Shown piece by piece: positions 1-7,958 of a DNA stretch of 64,000 bases. Numbering within the stretch: the stretch's first letter is position 1; each line of letters opens with the position of its first letter. Position numbers and translations under genes: made by a program. The notes under the pieces were generated by a model. The model was not told where the DNA came from. It saw only the letters and a list, made by a program, of their open reading frames with translations, and ran no database searches. The stretch is from Gp1-AA122 sp035631655 (GTDB lineage Bacteria; Acidobacteriota; Terriglobia; Terriglobales; Acidobacteriaceae), in the NCBI GenBank assembly GCA_035631655.1, contig DASQIH010000216.1:1-64000 (forward strand). The letters are read 5' to 3'.

Positions 1-120
1 AGTGAACAAGATAGTCTTGCCCAGCAACGTGGAGCACAGCTTTTTGTACACAGCGGCGCGGAACTGGAACTGCAAGCGGGGCAGGCCTGGGCGGGTTTTG
101 TGGATCTGAGTGCGAAATAG
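1..120 (+). CDS. C-terminal end of an unidentified protein, cut by the window edge
   Basis: An open frame runs from base 1 to a TAG stop at 118-120 and gives 39 residues ending in GFVDLSAK. The composition (Gln, Ala, Leu rich, balanced charge) looks like real protein, but no start is visible because the gene begins outside the window. It lies left of the first tRNA-Leu fragment at 404, so it may belong to the chromosome outside the islands. I do not recognise the family. Confidence 0.4.
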   Translation, partial: SEQDSLAQQRGAQLFVHSGAELELQAGQAWAGFVDLSAK

Positions 121-403
121 GTCGGCCATATGCCGACCGCAAAGAATCTCCTGGACCTTACGAGTAAGGACTAGCGATCCGCTCGGCCTCGAGTCTTGCG
201 CTGCTACCGCGAGGGACCCAGCGAAGCGTAGACAGAGGTATAGGCGGGGTGGGTATTCAACTCCGAAAAGATGCAATCCGGACGACGCCGACGTCTTTGT
301 AATGCGCGGAAGGCAATATGAACGGGGGCGCTAGCGCGAGTCCCTGTCCAGTCCGGCGTAGTCGAAGACCCCAGACACGCCTAGAAACTTAAGGAAAACT
401 ATA
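121..403. other. Gap without a convincing gene, left of the island boundary
   Basis: No frame here has protein-like composition. An Arg/Cys-rich frame at 110-334 is judged spurious. The stretch ends at the first tRNA-Leu-derived repeat. Confidence 0.4.
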
Positions 404-456
404 GTGCCGGGAGGGGAGTCGAACCCCCAACGTACCAAGTACCGGCGGATTTTGAG
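404..456 (-). repeat. att-like fragment of tRNA-Leu (copy 1, degenerate)
   Basis: This is a direct copy of the 3' half of tRNA-Leu(CAA) (intact gene at 12269-12356), from the CCA-proximal end back to the anticodon loop. It has one base missing in the T-arm G run and one substitution. The tRNA 5' half is absent. Tyrosine integrases commonly recombine in this part of tRNA genes, so I read it as an old attachment site marking the left limit of the accessory region. Confidence 0.7.
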
Positions 457-574
457 CGCGCGCCATCCCAAGCCAACATGCCCTTTTTCGGGGAAGTACA
501 TGAATCCACAGAGCCTTCAATTGGACTTCGATAAGCTAACAATCAGCTATTGCGATCGGACGCCGGTCTGATCG

Positions 575-633
575 GGAGGAGCGACCTCAGCGGGATGGGC
601 TTAGGTCCAAGGTTGGATGTTCGGCAGGCTGTG
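575..633. repeat. Direct repeat unit X, copy 1
   Basis: It shares most bases with 1416-1475, including the core TTGGATGTTCGG and a flanking GCGACCT. With the similarity of the two small genes at 587 and 1092, this points to an old tandem duplication of about 0.85 kb. Confidence 0.5.
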
Positions 634-874
634 GGTCCAGACGGAGCGCCGCGCATGTCAACGTTGGAAAGATGGGATCAGGCAAGGGCCAGTTCTCGCG
701 GGCGAACTGTTCGCAATTGTGAGCTTCAAACTCAGCTTTGACGCGCGATGCCATCTCGGATCTCTCGGCTAGTAGGGCAGGCAAGGCGCGGTTCCAGCGG
801 CATCTTTCACAGAACCATCCCGACCACTTATCGGAAGTAGTGAATATGAACCGGCGCTTGTACTTCCATTCCAT
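587..874 (-). CDS. Small Cys/Trp protein with possible metal-binding site (paralog A)
   Basis: A 95-residue protein. The core reads WSGWFCERCRW (residues 17-27) followed about 27 residues later by EAHNC, so two Cys in CxxC spacing plus a later His/Cys could bind zinc (inferred). The same pattern, FT..GW.C..C.W...F..H.C, occurs at 1092-1295 and at 13662-13847, so this is a local three-member family. The last 30 residues after NWPLPD have no counterpart in paralog B and overlap repeat unit X, so the native C-terminus may be shorter. ATG start at 874. I do not know a function. Confidence 0.6.
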   Translation of the reverse strand: MEWKYKRRFIFTTSDKWSGWFCERCRWNRALPALLAERSEMASRVKAEFEAHNCEQFARENWPLPDPIFPTLTCAALRLDPQPAEHPTLDLSPSR

Positions 875-1091
875 CGGCTCAGCCCTTGGGGAAGGGGAAG
901 CGCTGCTAGCATTGTGAAACCTTTCGGTGGTTTTCGGATGTGACGAACATCACGGTGCGAAGTCAACACTTTTTCTCCGCTCTCTCCTCTCCCCGCTGTC
1001 CGTGGCATTCTGGACAAGGGGTAGGCTGGACATCGGCCGAGAGCCGATCTGTCGCCCCGGCGCAACTTCAGTTAGCAGGTGGGAGATCGAG

Positions 1092-1295
1092 CTAGTGCCA
1101 GTTCTGATGGGCGAACGCTTCGCAGTCGTGGGCTTCGAATTCAGCGTTGACGTGCGATGCGGCTTCCGTTCGCTCTTGTGCTCGCTCAGGCAGGGGAATA
1201 CTCCAGCAGCATCTTTCGCAAAACCAACCAGACCATCCTTCGGAAGCAGTAAAGACGAGCTTCCGCTCGTGCTTCCACTCCGTCGCCACAGGCAC
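1092..1295 (-). CDS. Small Cys/Trp protein with possible metal-binding site (paralog B)
   Basis: A protein of about 67 residues that is a clear duplicate of the product at 587-874: EWKHERKLVFTASEGW, then GWFCERCCW, then FEAHDCEAF. The ORF is open further upstream to an ATG at 1415, but similarity to paralog A begins only at EWK. I therefore prefer one of the GTG codons at 1295 or 1289 as the start. Nucleotide similarity to paralog A continues through the gene, which fits a tandem duplication. Function unknown. Confidence 0.55.
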   Translation of the reverse strand: MPVATEWKHERKLVFTASEGWSGWFCERCCWSIPLPERAQERTEAASHVNAEFEAHDCEAFAHQNWH

Positions 1296-1415
1296 ATGGT
1301 TCGACGAATTCCAAGGAAAGTCAAACACTTTCGCCCGCTCTTTCCTCCGTCTGCCACTAGCGCAGAGCGAAGACTTTTTGTGGAGACTCAGCGGAACGTG
1401 GTGCTGTCTGACCAA

Positions 1416-1475
1416 GGAAGCGACCTAGGAGGGACGGGCTCGCGTCCAATGTTGGATGTTCGGGCAGGTTGCGCC
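1416..1475. repeat. Direct repeat unit X, copy 2
   Basis: Second copy of the unit at 575-633, in the same orientation. It lies between paralog B and the secreted protein gene at 1484. Confidence 0.5.
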
Positions 1476-1483
1476 CTGCCGAT

Positions 1484-1927
1484 CTACTGCGGCGTCTTCT
1501 GTGGCTGGTTTGCAATTCTCTGGATGATATGCACCTTCCGGTCTTTGCCTTCATCATCAATCACGTGAAGAGTTCTGGCGGAATCGACGGAGATCTTGGT
1601 CTGCCCGCCCACGGTAAGGTAGAGCCACCACTGAATACCCACGAAGTTCGCTTTGCAGTAGTTAGGAATGACGTAGGTGTACTTGTCTGTTTTCAGCCAG
1701 TACACGCCGCGCCTGTGCTTTCCAGAACTAGTCGAGCTCTCTCCGACAGCCCCTCCGCCCGGCAACGGAACCGCTACCGCTTCGGTTTCTGTTCCCCCAG
1801 AGTCAGCCTTCACTACCGTGGCAATCTGCCAGTCACGTGGCTGGGCAAACGTGAGCGGAGCGAACAGAAGGGATTCAGCAAATATCGCGCCAAGGAATAC
1901 GATTAGCCTGAAAACAAAAGGCTTCAT
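1484..1927 (-). CDS. Small secreted protein, acidobacterial type
   Basis: 147 residues counted from the ATG at 1927. The N-terminus is a signal peptide: MKPF, a hydrophobic run, then LTFAQP as the likely signal peptidase I site. The mature part has a GTYW-like 'GVYWLKTDKYTYVIP' stretch, a 'LTVGGQTKISVD' strand pair and a final 'VIDDEGKDRKVHII', typical of a short all-beta exported protein. An ATG nine codons upstream (1954) would add residues in front of the signal and is less likely. I know no function for this type. Confidence 0.6.
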   Translation of the reverse strand: MKPFVFRLIVFLGAIFAESLLFAPLTFAQPRDWQIATVVKADSGGTETEAVAVPLPGGGAVGESSTSSGKHRRGVYWLKTDKYTYVIPNYCKANFVGIQWWLYLTVGGQTKISVDSARTLHVIDDEGKDRKVHIIQRIANQPQKTPQ

Positions 1928-2134
1928 GGAAGCAAAGTTATACTGGAATGCCAAACGCTGCGGTGACGGCCATCACAAGACCGGTGTCACCACGCGTCAC
2001 CGGCATTACCAGTGAACGTGTTCCGTTTCGGGAAGAAGGCACGATGCGGAGTAAGCGGGCCGCTGCGCCCTCGGGTAGACGTGCCCCGAGCCAGCGTTGT
2101 TCTGCCCGGGTAGCGGTCTTACACTTGCCCATAT

Positions 2135-2779
2135 ATGTTCCCACTACTCTCGATCATTCCTCCAGTCGTGTCGGATCCCGGGCGGATCCCGATGTGGACC
2201 TCAATCGTGGCGATCGCCGGCATCCTGCAGGTTCTCGTTCTTGCAGTGACCGCGTACCTCGTTCGTGGGTACTTGCGCGAGACCGAGCGGCTGCGGATCG
2301 CCACGCGGGATCAGGTCAACAAGACCCAAGAACTGGTGGAGACGGCACAGCGGCAGCTCACAGCAAGCCAGCAGCAAGTAGAGGCTAGCCAAGCGTTGGT
2401 GACAGCATCGCAGAAACAGCTCGAGGCCCAGATCCGGCCTGCCATTGTTGCGCGCATGCACAGGAAGGCGCAGGCAGTCGTGTTAGAGAACGTCGGCAAT
2501 GGTGCAGCGGTGAACCTTTCTGTAGCGAGAGTTGATCCGGGCACGCCGGTGAACTGGCTGCAAACCTTCAACTTGCCTTCGCTGTGGAATGGCTCCTATC
2601 TGGAGCCGGACATGAACGGAGAGGAATGGAACGAGGGAGCGTTCAGCACCTCTTTTGTGACGAACGTGGCTCTGCAGATAAGCTATGAGAGTCTGTCGGG
2701 GAGGGCATATGCCACGATTGTGGAGTTCGATGGAACTGGCAGGCCCATGCGAACACGCTTTTGCGTGAAGGAAGAGTAG
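2135..2779 (+). CDS. Single-span membrane protein with coiled coil and exposed C-terminal domain
   Basis: 214 residues. One transmembrane helix at about 22-44 (SIVAIAGILQVLVLAVTAYL) is followed by a heptad-rich coiled coil, about 47-100, with repeated ASQ(Q/K)Q segments. The remaining 110 residues look like a beta domain, starting RPAIVARM and containing ENVGNGAAVNL. An alternative ATG at 2192 begins just before the membrane helix, and neither start has a strong ribosome site. The gene lies inside the left island and has no recognised partner. The architecture suggests an anchored sensor or scaffold, but this is inference only. Confidence 0.6.
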   Translation: MFPLLSIIPPVVSDPGRIPMWTSIVAIAGILQVLVLAVTAYLVRGYLRETERLRIATRDQVNKTQELVETAQRQLTASQQQVEASQALVTASQKQLEAQIRPAIVARMHRKAQAVVLENVGNGAAVNLSVARVDPGTPVNWLQTFNLPSLWNGSYLEPDMNGEEWNEGAFSTSFVTNVALQISYESLSGRAYATIVEFDGTGRPMRTRFCVKEE

Positions 2780-2857
2780 TCAACCCTTTTCTCTCGCTCT
2801 CTCCTCTCCCCGTCGCGATCGCGGAGACGCCGCCCCTGCGCGTGGATGCGAGAGTTG

Positions 2858-2989
2858 TCACTTTAGGGAAGCCGCAATTGCATCAAGCTTATTCTTTGCC
2901 GCGAGCAGATCATCGCGTAGTTTGAGTGCTTTTTTGCTTGTGTCTGGCAGTTTGATGATTCCAACAGCTACGAGTTTTCGGATAATCAC
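2858..2989 (-). CDS. Possible 43-residue helical protein downstream of the kinase
   Basis: A short frame starts at a GTG just after the stop of the kinase gene and gives a Lys/Leu-rich product ending KNKLDAIAASLK. The composition is protein-like and amphipathic, but the frame is short and has no clear ribosome site. It may instead be a fragment. Confidence 0.25.
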   Translation of the reverse strand: MIIRKLVAVGIIKLPDTSKKALKLRDDLLAAKNKLDAIAASLK

Positions 2990-3004
2990 CCGAGCGAATG
3001 ATTT

Positions 3005-5872
3005 TTATTGCAGCCTGGCGTACTCGGCCTTGGCTTCCTTCAGGATGGGGATGTCGGGGTCGGCGTCTTTCCAGAGGGTGAGGAAATCTTTGTAAGCGGC
3101 CAGCGCCCGGACGCGGGCAGCGTCGGCATCCGCTCCCTGCGAGGTTCTCGCCTGCAACGCATTTGCACGAGCAACGCCCAGATGCGCCAATGCCCCCGTC
3201 CAGCAGTTCCAGACGATGCCGCCGTGATCGAGTATTTTCTGGAACTCGGCAGCGGCTGAGCTGCCCTGTCCGGCTGCCAGAAATGCCTGACCGCGAACAA
3301 ATATCGGATACAGGCACGAAAGATTGGCGACGAACAGGATTTGCCCCAACTCCATGGAGGCAGCACTTTGCAGCCGGTTGATGGCCTCCGCTGGATTCTT
3401 CTTTTCAAGCGCTAATTGCGCCTGTATCGTCGGCAGCCATTCGGTCTGCGTCAAGGTGTCAAGCGGGAAGCGCTTGTTTAGTTCTTGCTCTAGAGATTCG
3501 GCCCGTGCTGTATCGCCCGCCATCGCGAACTCGAGCGCCGCTTCAACTTCGACGCCCTGACTCGCTGGCGCAAGCTTGAACCCGTCCGCCGCCGCTCGCC
3601 GCGCCGCCGTGGCATTGCCGAAGGCGGCTTCCCGGACCGCAGCATCCTCTTGCCATATGGCTCCGTTTCCCTTGCTGTCAACCCGTATGGCAGACTCTAC
3701 AGCCCGGTTGGTCAGTTCCCGTGCCTGGCCCAAACGACCGGCGTATGCGTCGCTGTCGGATAGAAGAGACAGCCCAACGTTCTCGTATTCGCGTTTGCCT
3801 GCAAACCATTGTCCCTGTTCCGCGATGGCCGCGGAATCCGCCCTGAGAAAGGCCAGAGCATAGAGAGCAGCGTGGAGTGCGGGCCTGTCCACTCTTCGCG
3901 CCTGCTGGATGATCCGCCCTGCTTCGTCGAAGCGCTGCAAGGCGAGCAAATAGTTGGCCAGGTTTTCGTAGGGGGTGGCACTCTCCGGGGCGACGCGCAG
4001 CGCCTGGCGAGTCACCTCCGTTGCCTTCTCATACTGCCCTTGCGTGGCATAGGCGAAGCCTAATTGCTCGTATTCTGTATAGTCTCGAGGATAGCTAGCG
4101 ATCTCCTCTCGATACGTCTGCGCCGCCTTATCGAGTTCCCCGGTTACGTTTAAGTAGTAGTCGGCGGTGATCACCAGCTTTTCCCGCTGGCTGGCGTGCT
4201 CCCGCAGCTGGAATGCTTTGCTGTAGTACTCCCTGGCCCGGCCAACCTCGCCCAGAGAAACGTAGCCGCCGCCCACTGCCCAATAAGCCATGGCAAAATT
4301 CGGATCGAGCTGAAGGGCACGCTGATGATAGGGCAGGGTTGCGGCGGGGCCCTCACGCAAGGCCTTACGGCCGAGGCTGTACGCTCGTAGGGCTTCGAGC
4401 GAAGAAGTGGTGGCCAGTTCGAGGGGAACATCGAATTTCTGCACTGTGGCCAGCGACTCGCCCAATTGGCCGCGAAGCCTGCTCGCCGCCTTGCCCAGCG
4501 CGTCCAGCACTTTCTCTTTGGCTGGCGCCGTGACCTGCTCCTGCACCAGCATGTCCCCGCTTTGGCAATCCACCGCCTTCAATCCCAATACATATTGGCT
4601 GCCTAGGCTGGCAATGGATCCCGCAATGTACGCCTTACTACCCGCACGCTGGCACACTTCTCGGATCACATCAGATGTGAGCGGAGTGTTGGCTGGACGA
4701 GCCATCAGCCGCACAGTCGAGGCGACCTTCTCGTCGCCGAGCACATTCAAAAACGGCGATTGCCGCAGGGAAACGTTAAGCCCCGTCTTCAGCGTGTCAT
4801 CGAAAACCGGATCACCTGTGGTGTTCGCAAAGTCGGCGAGAACGATTGTGTCCTTCTCGGAGAGCTTGGGCGAGCGGTGAAGATAGAGGTAGCCGCCCAC
4901 TGCGAGTGCCATGATGGCTAGTGAAACTGGAACAATCGCTTTCCAGCGCGTTTCAGGGCGACCCGTGGCTCCGGCACGTGCTGCCACTGGCAGCCGTGGC
5001 GACTCTATATCTCGCTTCACCCGATGCAGGTCGGTTCGTATCTCCGAAGCCTGCTGGTATCGAAGGTTGCGGTCTTTCTCCAAACACTTGTTGATGATCT
5101 CTTCAAGCTTTGGGGGTACTTCTGGGTTGATTCGGGCTGGGGGGACAGGCGAGCGTTCCAGAATTCCGTTGAAAATAACGCCCGAACTCTCTCCGCGAAA
5201 CGGCAATGTTCCTGTCGCCATTTCGTAGAGGACGGCACCGAAAGAGAACAAATCCGTGCGTGTGTCCAGTTCTTTGGCACGGATTTGCTCCGGAGACATG
5301 TAAGCGATGGTCCCCACAGCTGTTCCGGGACGGGTTAGGTGATCTTCCAACGTCACGGTCGATTGCGCCCACGCCCCAGCTTCTCCCGCGTTGGTGAGGA
5401 CGGGCACGACCTTTGCCAAACCGAAATCCAGAATCTTGGCATGTCCTTTCTTCGTGACGAAGACGTTCGCTGGCTTGATGTCCCGGTGAACGATTCCTTT
5501 CGAGTGTGCCCCATCCAGAGCGTCGGCGACCTCGATGCCGAGTGACAGAACTGTTTCGATCTCCAAAGGCTTGCCGCCGATGCGGTGCTTCAGCGTCATG
5601 CCATCCAAGAATTCCATCGCGATGAAGGATTGCCCATCGTGCTTCCCGATTTCGTAGATGGTGCAGATGTTGGGATGGTTTGGTGCTGAAGCAGCCCGCG
5701 CCTCACGGCGAAAGCGCTCCAATGCCTGCGAGTCTTGGGCTACGTCTTCCGGCAGGAACTTCAGCGCCACGAACCGCCCAAGCTCGGTATCCTCGGCCTT
5801 ATAAACCGCGCCCATCCCGCCGCCCCCGAGCTTTTCAAGGACGCGGTAGTGCGAGATGGTCTGGCCTACCAT
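3005..5872 (-). CDS. Membrane Ser/Thr protein kinase with periplasmic TPR domain
   Basis: 955 residues. A Hanks-type kinase domain occupies about 8-285: Gly-rich loop LGGGGMG (15-21), catalytic Lys in ALKFL (K38), HRDIKPAN (129-136), DFG (149-151) and the activation-segment end GTIAYMSPEQ. A juxtamembrane stretch leads to one transmembrane helix at about 311-331. The outer 620 residues begin with a domain of SLRQSPFLNVL type (seen in many acidobacterial kinases) followed by TPR-like helical repeats. The motifs needed for activity are all present. It would phosphorylate Ser/Thr on cytoplasmic targets in response to an outside or periplasmic cue (inferred). The start codon is only 84 bases from the second tRNA-Leu fragment, so the gene is island cargo. 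Confidence 0.93.
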   Translation of the reverse strand: MVGQTISHYRVLEKLGGGGMGAVYKAEDTELGRFVALKFLPEDVAQDSQALERFRREARAASAPNHPNICTIYEIGKHDGQSFIAMEFLDGMTLKHRIGGKPLEIETVLSLGIEVADALDGAHSKGIVHRDIKPANVFVTKKGHAKILDFGLAKVVPVLTNAGEAGAWAQSTVTLEDHLTRPGTAVGTIAYMSPEQIRAKELDTRTDLFSFGAVLYEMATGTLPFRGESSGVIFNGILERSPVPPARINPEVPPKLEEIINKCLEKDRNLRYQQASEIRTDLHRVKRDIESPRLPVAARAGATGRPETRWKAIVPVSLAIMALAVGGYLYLHRSPKLSEKDTIVLADFANTTGDPVFDDTLKTGLNVSLRQSPFLNVLGDEKVASTVRLMARPANTPLTSDVIREVCQRAGSKAYIAGSIASLGSQYVLGLKAVDCQSGDMLVQEQVTAPAKEKVLDALGKAASRLRGQLGESLATVQKFDVPLELATTSSLEALRAYSLGRKALREGPAATLPYHQRALQLDPNFAMAYWAVGGGYVSLGEVGRAREYYSKAFQLREHASQREKLVITADYYLNVTGELDKAAQTYREEIASYPRDYTEYEQLGFAYATQGQYEKATEVTRQALRVAPESATPYENLANYLLALQRFDEAGRIIQQARRVDRPALHAALYALAFLRADSAAIAEQGQWFAGKREYENVGLSLLSDSDAYAGRLGQARELTNRAVESAIRVDSKGNGAIWQEDAAVREAAFGNATAARRAAADGFKLAPASQGVEVEAALEFAMAGDTARAESLEQELNKRFPLDTLTQTEWLPTIQAQLALEKKNPAEAINRLQSAASMELGQILFVANLSCLYPIFVRGQAFLAAGQGSSAAAEFQKILDHGGIVWNCWTGALAHLGVARANALQARTSQGADADAARVRALAAYKDFLTLWKDADPDIPILKEAKAEYARLQ

Positions 5873-5955
5873 GGGCGGGAAACTCAGGATGCAATGTTAG
5901 GAATGTGGTGGAGACGAAGTCAACGTGGAGGGGTTGATGCCAGGTTAATGCTTGG

Positions 5956-6014
5956 CTGGTGCCGGGAGGGGGAGTCGAAACCCCCAAGGTACCAAGTACC
6001 GGCGGATTTTGAGT
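5956..6014 (-). repeat. att-like fragment of tRNA-Leu (copy 2)
   Basis: 59 bases that match 12268-12325 (3' end to anticodon loop of tRNA-Leu) apart from one inserted A in the T arm. The match includes the encoded CCA. It marks the junction of the two islands and is the probable distal attachment site of the right-hand island. Confidence 0.8.
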
Positions 6015-6104
6015 ACACAGGCAGGTTCTGAACCGTTTTGAACCGCTTACCAGCCGAACTTCTTGATCGGTTATGACTGGATGTGCTCGGTTTTAGCATA
6101 GAAC

Positions 6105-6125
6105 TACTACAGTTTTACTACCGTC
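6105..6125. repeat. 21-base repeat at the left inner end of the right island
   Basis: Identical in 20 of 21 bases to 12168-12188, same orientation; 17 bases (TACTACAGTTTTACTAC) are exact. Each copy holds two TACTAC(A/C)GT units 11 bases apart. The copies sit about 80-90 bases inside the two tRNA-Leu repeats, where arm-type integrase sites would be expected. Confidence 0.55.
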
Positions 6126-6249
6126 CCACCGAGGCCACTGGAGACCCGCTGACCGCTAACTTGACACGGTAGAGATCGGGTCTCAGTTTTCGAAAGCGTG
6201 CAATACGTCGAAGACGGGGAATCTGGAAATTCGCCTGCTTTGTCGGCGT

Positions 6250-6576
6250 CTACGAAGCTCTATGTCGCGTTTGCCAAGCTACACCCGGCCCCTCCCGTAT
6301 CCAGGCCTTGGTGTGGGCGATGGCCACGATCTGAATGTCCGCCGGACCAAGTTGTCGGTAAATCACGATAAAAGGGAGTTGTCTAAGCAAGAACCTGCGC
6401 GTGCCATGCTGGCCAGCGGTCAATCGCCGAGGCGCCTGAATGAGGTGCGCCAGCGCACGATCCACCTCCGCATCAAACTTGAGAGCGGCATCCGGGCTCT
6501 GCTCCAGGTACCAGTCAAACGCCGCATCATATTCGGCGGCGGCTTCCTCATGAAACTCCACCGAATCAGTGGGCAT
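6250..6576 (-). CDS. RelE/ParE-family toxin
   Basis: 108 residues. The start EFHEEAAAEYDAAFDWYLEQSPDAA, the central RRFLLRQLPFIVIYR and the following IQIVAIAHTKAW match the ParE/RelE plasmid-stabilisation fold: two helices followed by a beta sheet with basic residues. Members block gyrase or cleave mRNA; which applies cannot be told here. The start codon overlaps the last codons of the antitoxin gene by 11 bases, the usual coupling of such modules. The C-terminus (REGPGVAWQTRHRAS) is longer than usual, so it could be slightly altered. Confidence 0.85.
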   Translation of the reverse strand: MPTDSVEFHEEAAAEYDAAFDWYLEQSPDAALKFDAEVDRALAHLIQAPRRLTAGQHGTRRFLLRQLPFIVIYRQLGPADIQIVAIAHTKAWIREGPGVAWQTRHRAS

Positions 6577-6814
6577 GGGTCACCTTCGCCAAATTGCGAC
6601 TGCGGACTTCCGCCCACGAAGCGGCCTTTGCCTTGCCGGAGTCTAGTTCTGCGACTCGTTTCCCGATCTCAGCTTCCCAAGCCTGTTCGACGTCTTCGTC
6701 CACCTTGCCGCCGAGGTGGGAAATCAAGGAATCTGCCAACGCTTCCTGCTCCTCAACCGACAGTGACAGCGCCTGCTCCAGCAGTTTGCAAACTTCCGGT
6801 GTCATCTGTGCCAT
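6566..6814 (-). CDS. Antitoxin of the addiction-module type (paired with ParE-like toxin)
   Basis: 82 residues from the ATG at 6814, preceded by a GGGGTGA ribosome site. A GTG two codons upstream is possible. The sequence LLEQALSLSVEEQEALADSLISHLGG followed by a WEAEIGKR...LDSGKA segment is the classic pattern of the short 'addiction module' antitoxins (PF09720 type): a helix pair followed by an extended toxin-binding tail. It probably neutralises the downstream toxin and represses the pair. Its place inside the island suggests a stabilising role. Confidence 0.85.
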   Translation of the reverse strand: MAQMTPEVCKLLEQALSLSVEEQEALADSLISHLGGKVDEDVEQAWEAEIGKRVAELDSGKAKAASWAEVRSRNLAKVTHAH

Positions 6815-7061
6815 AGTCACCCCGCTAGGCTTATATTAACCGGAATTTCCTTTTTGACCCTAAGAACGGCTGCCATTGTCCCCCCCAATCCCCGGTTCGG
6901 GTCAATGTGAACGAATTCTCGGTAGTGCCTCAGTTTGAATTCTTTGGTTAAATTGCTTGGGTTGCGCGTTTGTCCCGATTACTGCATTTGTTAACGCAGA
7001 TCGTCGATGTCCTGTGGAACTCGTTCGGAAATAGGGCGAGAGTAGCGGCAATCGTGTAATC

Positions 7062-7086
7062 GTGTTGATATCATGCCTATCAACAC
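7062..7086. promoter_or_regulatory. Perfect 9-base inverted repeat
   Basis: GTGTTGATA, seven bases, then TATCAACAC. It could be an operator or the stem of a weak terminator (a CTCTTTTCC run follows on the + strand). No strong gene is adjacent. Confidence 0.3.
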
Positions 7087-7117
7087 CCGTGCTCTTTTCC
7101 ACGCAATCATCGCAGAA

Positions 7118-7300
7118 TCATTTGTGGGGATTCTTTTTGAAGAAGTCATAGACCTTCTCAGGGTTTGTCACGTAGCACCTCGCTAGTTCCGCTAGTTCGC
7201 CAGAAGCACGATTTCCTCCAGACTCCACACGTGATCGGATAGACCAGCGGCCATCTACGATTTTTCTGGGCGCAGCCGCTAAGGAGCCGCTCGAAGACAT
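7118..7300 (-). CDS. Weak 60-codon frame, possible gene remnant
   Basis: The C-terminus (CYVTNPEKVYDFFKKNPHK) looks protein-like, but the N-terminal half is Ser/Arg/Gly rich, and an overlapping frame (7158-7340) starts with a membrane-like stretch (LLSILSICVGVLNVF). Together they may be the remains of one frameshifted gene. Function unknown. Confidence 0.2.
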   Translation of the reverse strand: MSSSGSLAAAPRKIVDGRWSIRSRVESGGNRASGELAELARCYVTNPEKVYDFFKKNPHK

Positions 7301-7429
7301 TCAGAACTCCGACGCATATCGATAAGATTGAGAGCAGCAAAATTATGACTTTAATGACCTGCAGCGCTCTGAAAATATGAACCCTTTGTTAGGATGCCAT
7401 GTTCAGGAGAACCAATTAAGGAAATGCTT

Positions 7430-7546
7430 ATGGTGATATCCAAGCTACGTCGCAAGCTATAAGCATCGTCTCGCCGTGGAATTGCGACGGCACAGAAGGC
7501 GCGGTGGGCGAAGTGGAAGGCGAAGCACCAGAAGCGTGCAACGTAG
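7430..7546 (+). pseudogene. Remnant of a short Arg/Lys-rich protein with an internal TAA
   Basis: Reading from ATG 7430, the frame gives MVISKLRRKL, a TAA, then ASSRRGIATAQKARWAKWKAK to a TAG. The AAQ(K/R)ARWAK tail is a recurrent ending in small basic acidobacterial proteins. One base change (TCA to TAA) would explain the break. It could also be the tail of a longer lost gene. Confidence 0.35.
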
Positions 7547-7579
7547 TCGGAATTGCCCCTAACCGGAAGTGATGAACTG

Positions 7580-7759
7580 GTGAAAACCAAGCCCAAAGTA
7601 CGCCACATGGAGCTAGACCTAGCGCAAGTGGCGAGAGATATCGTTTCTGAAATGGAGCGACTCGGTCTGCCTGTTCTCCCAGACCGAAAAACAGTCGAAC
7701 AAGAAGTGATTAGGGCCATTAAGAAAGATTTGAGGAAGGAAGCGAAAGTGATTAATTAG
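7580..7759 (+). CDS. Small charged protein of unknown function
   Basis: 59 residues from the GTG at 7580 (GGAAG lies upstream; a TTG at 7553 is also open). The product reads ELDLAQVARDIVSEMERLGLPVLP, then TVEQEVIRAIKKDLRKEAK. It has amphipathic helices and a balanced composition and looks genuine. I do not recognise the family. Confidence 0.4.
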   Translation: MKTKPKVRHMELDLAQVARDIVSEMERLGLPVLPDRKTVEQEVIRAIKKDLRKEAKVIN

Positions 7760-7762
7760 CGA

Positions 7763-7831
7763 GTCCAGCCCTTCGATGCTCGAAAGGAAGTCGAACCAAT
7801 CACGATCTGTGATGCCGACGTAGAAGCGCAC
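7763..7831 (-). pseudogene. N-terminal remnant of an HNH-endonuclease-like protein
   Basis: The minus strand encodes VRFYVGITDRDWFDFL followed by SSIEGLD. This closely resembles the conserved start (F.VGVTD.DWF.FL......LDEVNFW) of a family of putative HNH restriction endonucleases. The similarity stops after GLD; the expected EVNFW and the nuclease domain are missing. The fragment abuts the 3' end of the gene at 7580. It looks like a deletion remnant inside the island. Confidence 0.45.
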
Positions 7832-7958
7832 GTTCTGCTCATCGGCGCGCCTGTTCCAGAATCGGAACAAACCATTCTTTCGTCTTGGCGTACGCAACAA
7901 CTCAGACTAAGATTCGCCATCCCTTCTCTTCCGCCCGGTTCCAATAAGGAGAATAGTG

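Larger units (their letters stand above)
5873..6249. other. Island junction region without genes
   Basis: It contains the second tRNA-Leu fragment (5956-6014), a spaced direct repeat GAACCG-TTTT-GAACCG near 6029, and the 21-base repeat at 6105-6125. No protein-coding frame is convincing. Confidence 0.6.
6815..7429. other. Gap with one inverted repeat and weak frames only
   Basis: Upstream of the antitoxin there is a TAATAT box on the minus strand that could be a -10 element. A palindrome lies at 7062-7086 and a weak 60-codon frame at 7118-7300. I see nothing else. Confidence 0.4.

Noticed and set aside
110..334. 74-codon + strand frame
   Set aside because: Arg/Cys-rich, no ribosome site, no similarity to known families.
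927..1568. 213-codon + strand frame
   Set aside because: It is antisense to the Cys/Trp paralog B; the duplicated minus-strand frame is conserved, this one is not.
3005..5872. The kinase as a broken gene because of its unusual length
   Set aside because: The frame is intact, and kinase plus TPR proteins of 850-1000 residues are usual in acidobacteria.
5968..6014. A second complete tRNA-Leu gene
   Set aside because: Only the 3' half to the anticodon loop is present; the 5' half that follows in the real tRNA is missing, so it is a repeat, not a gene.
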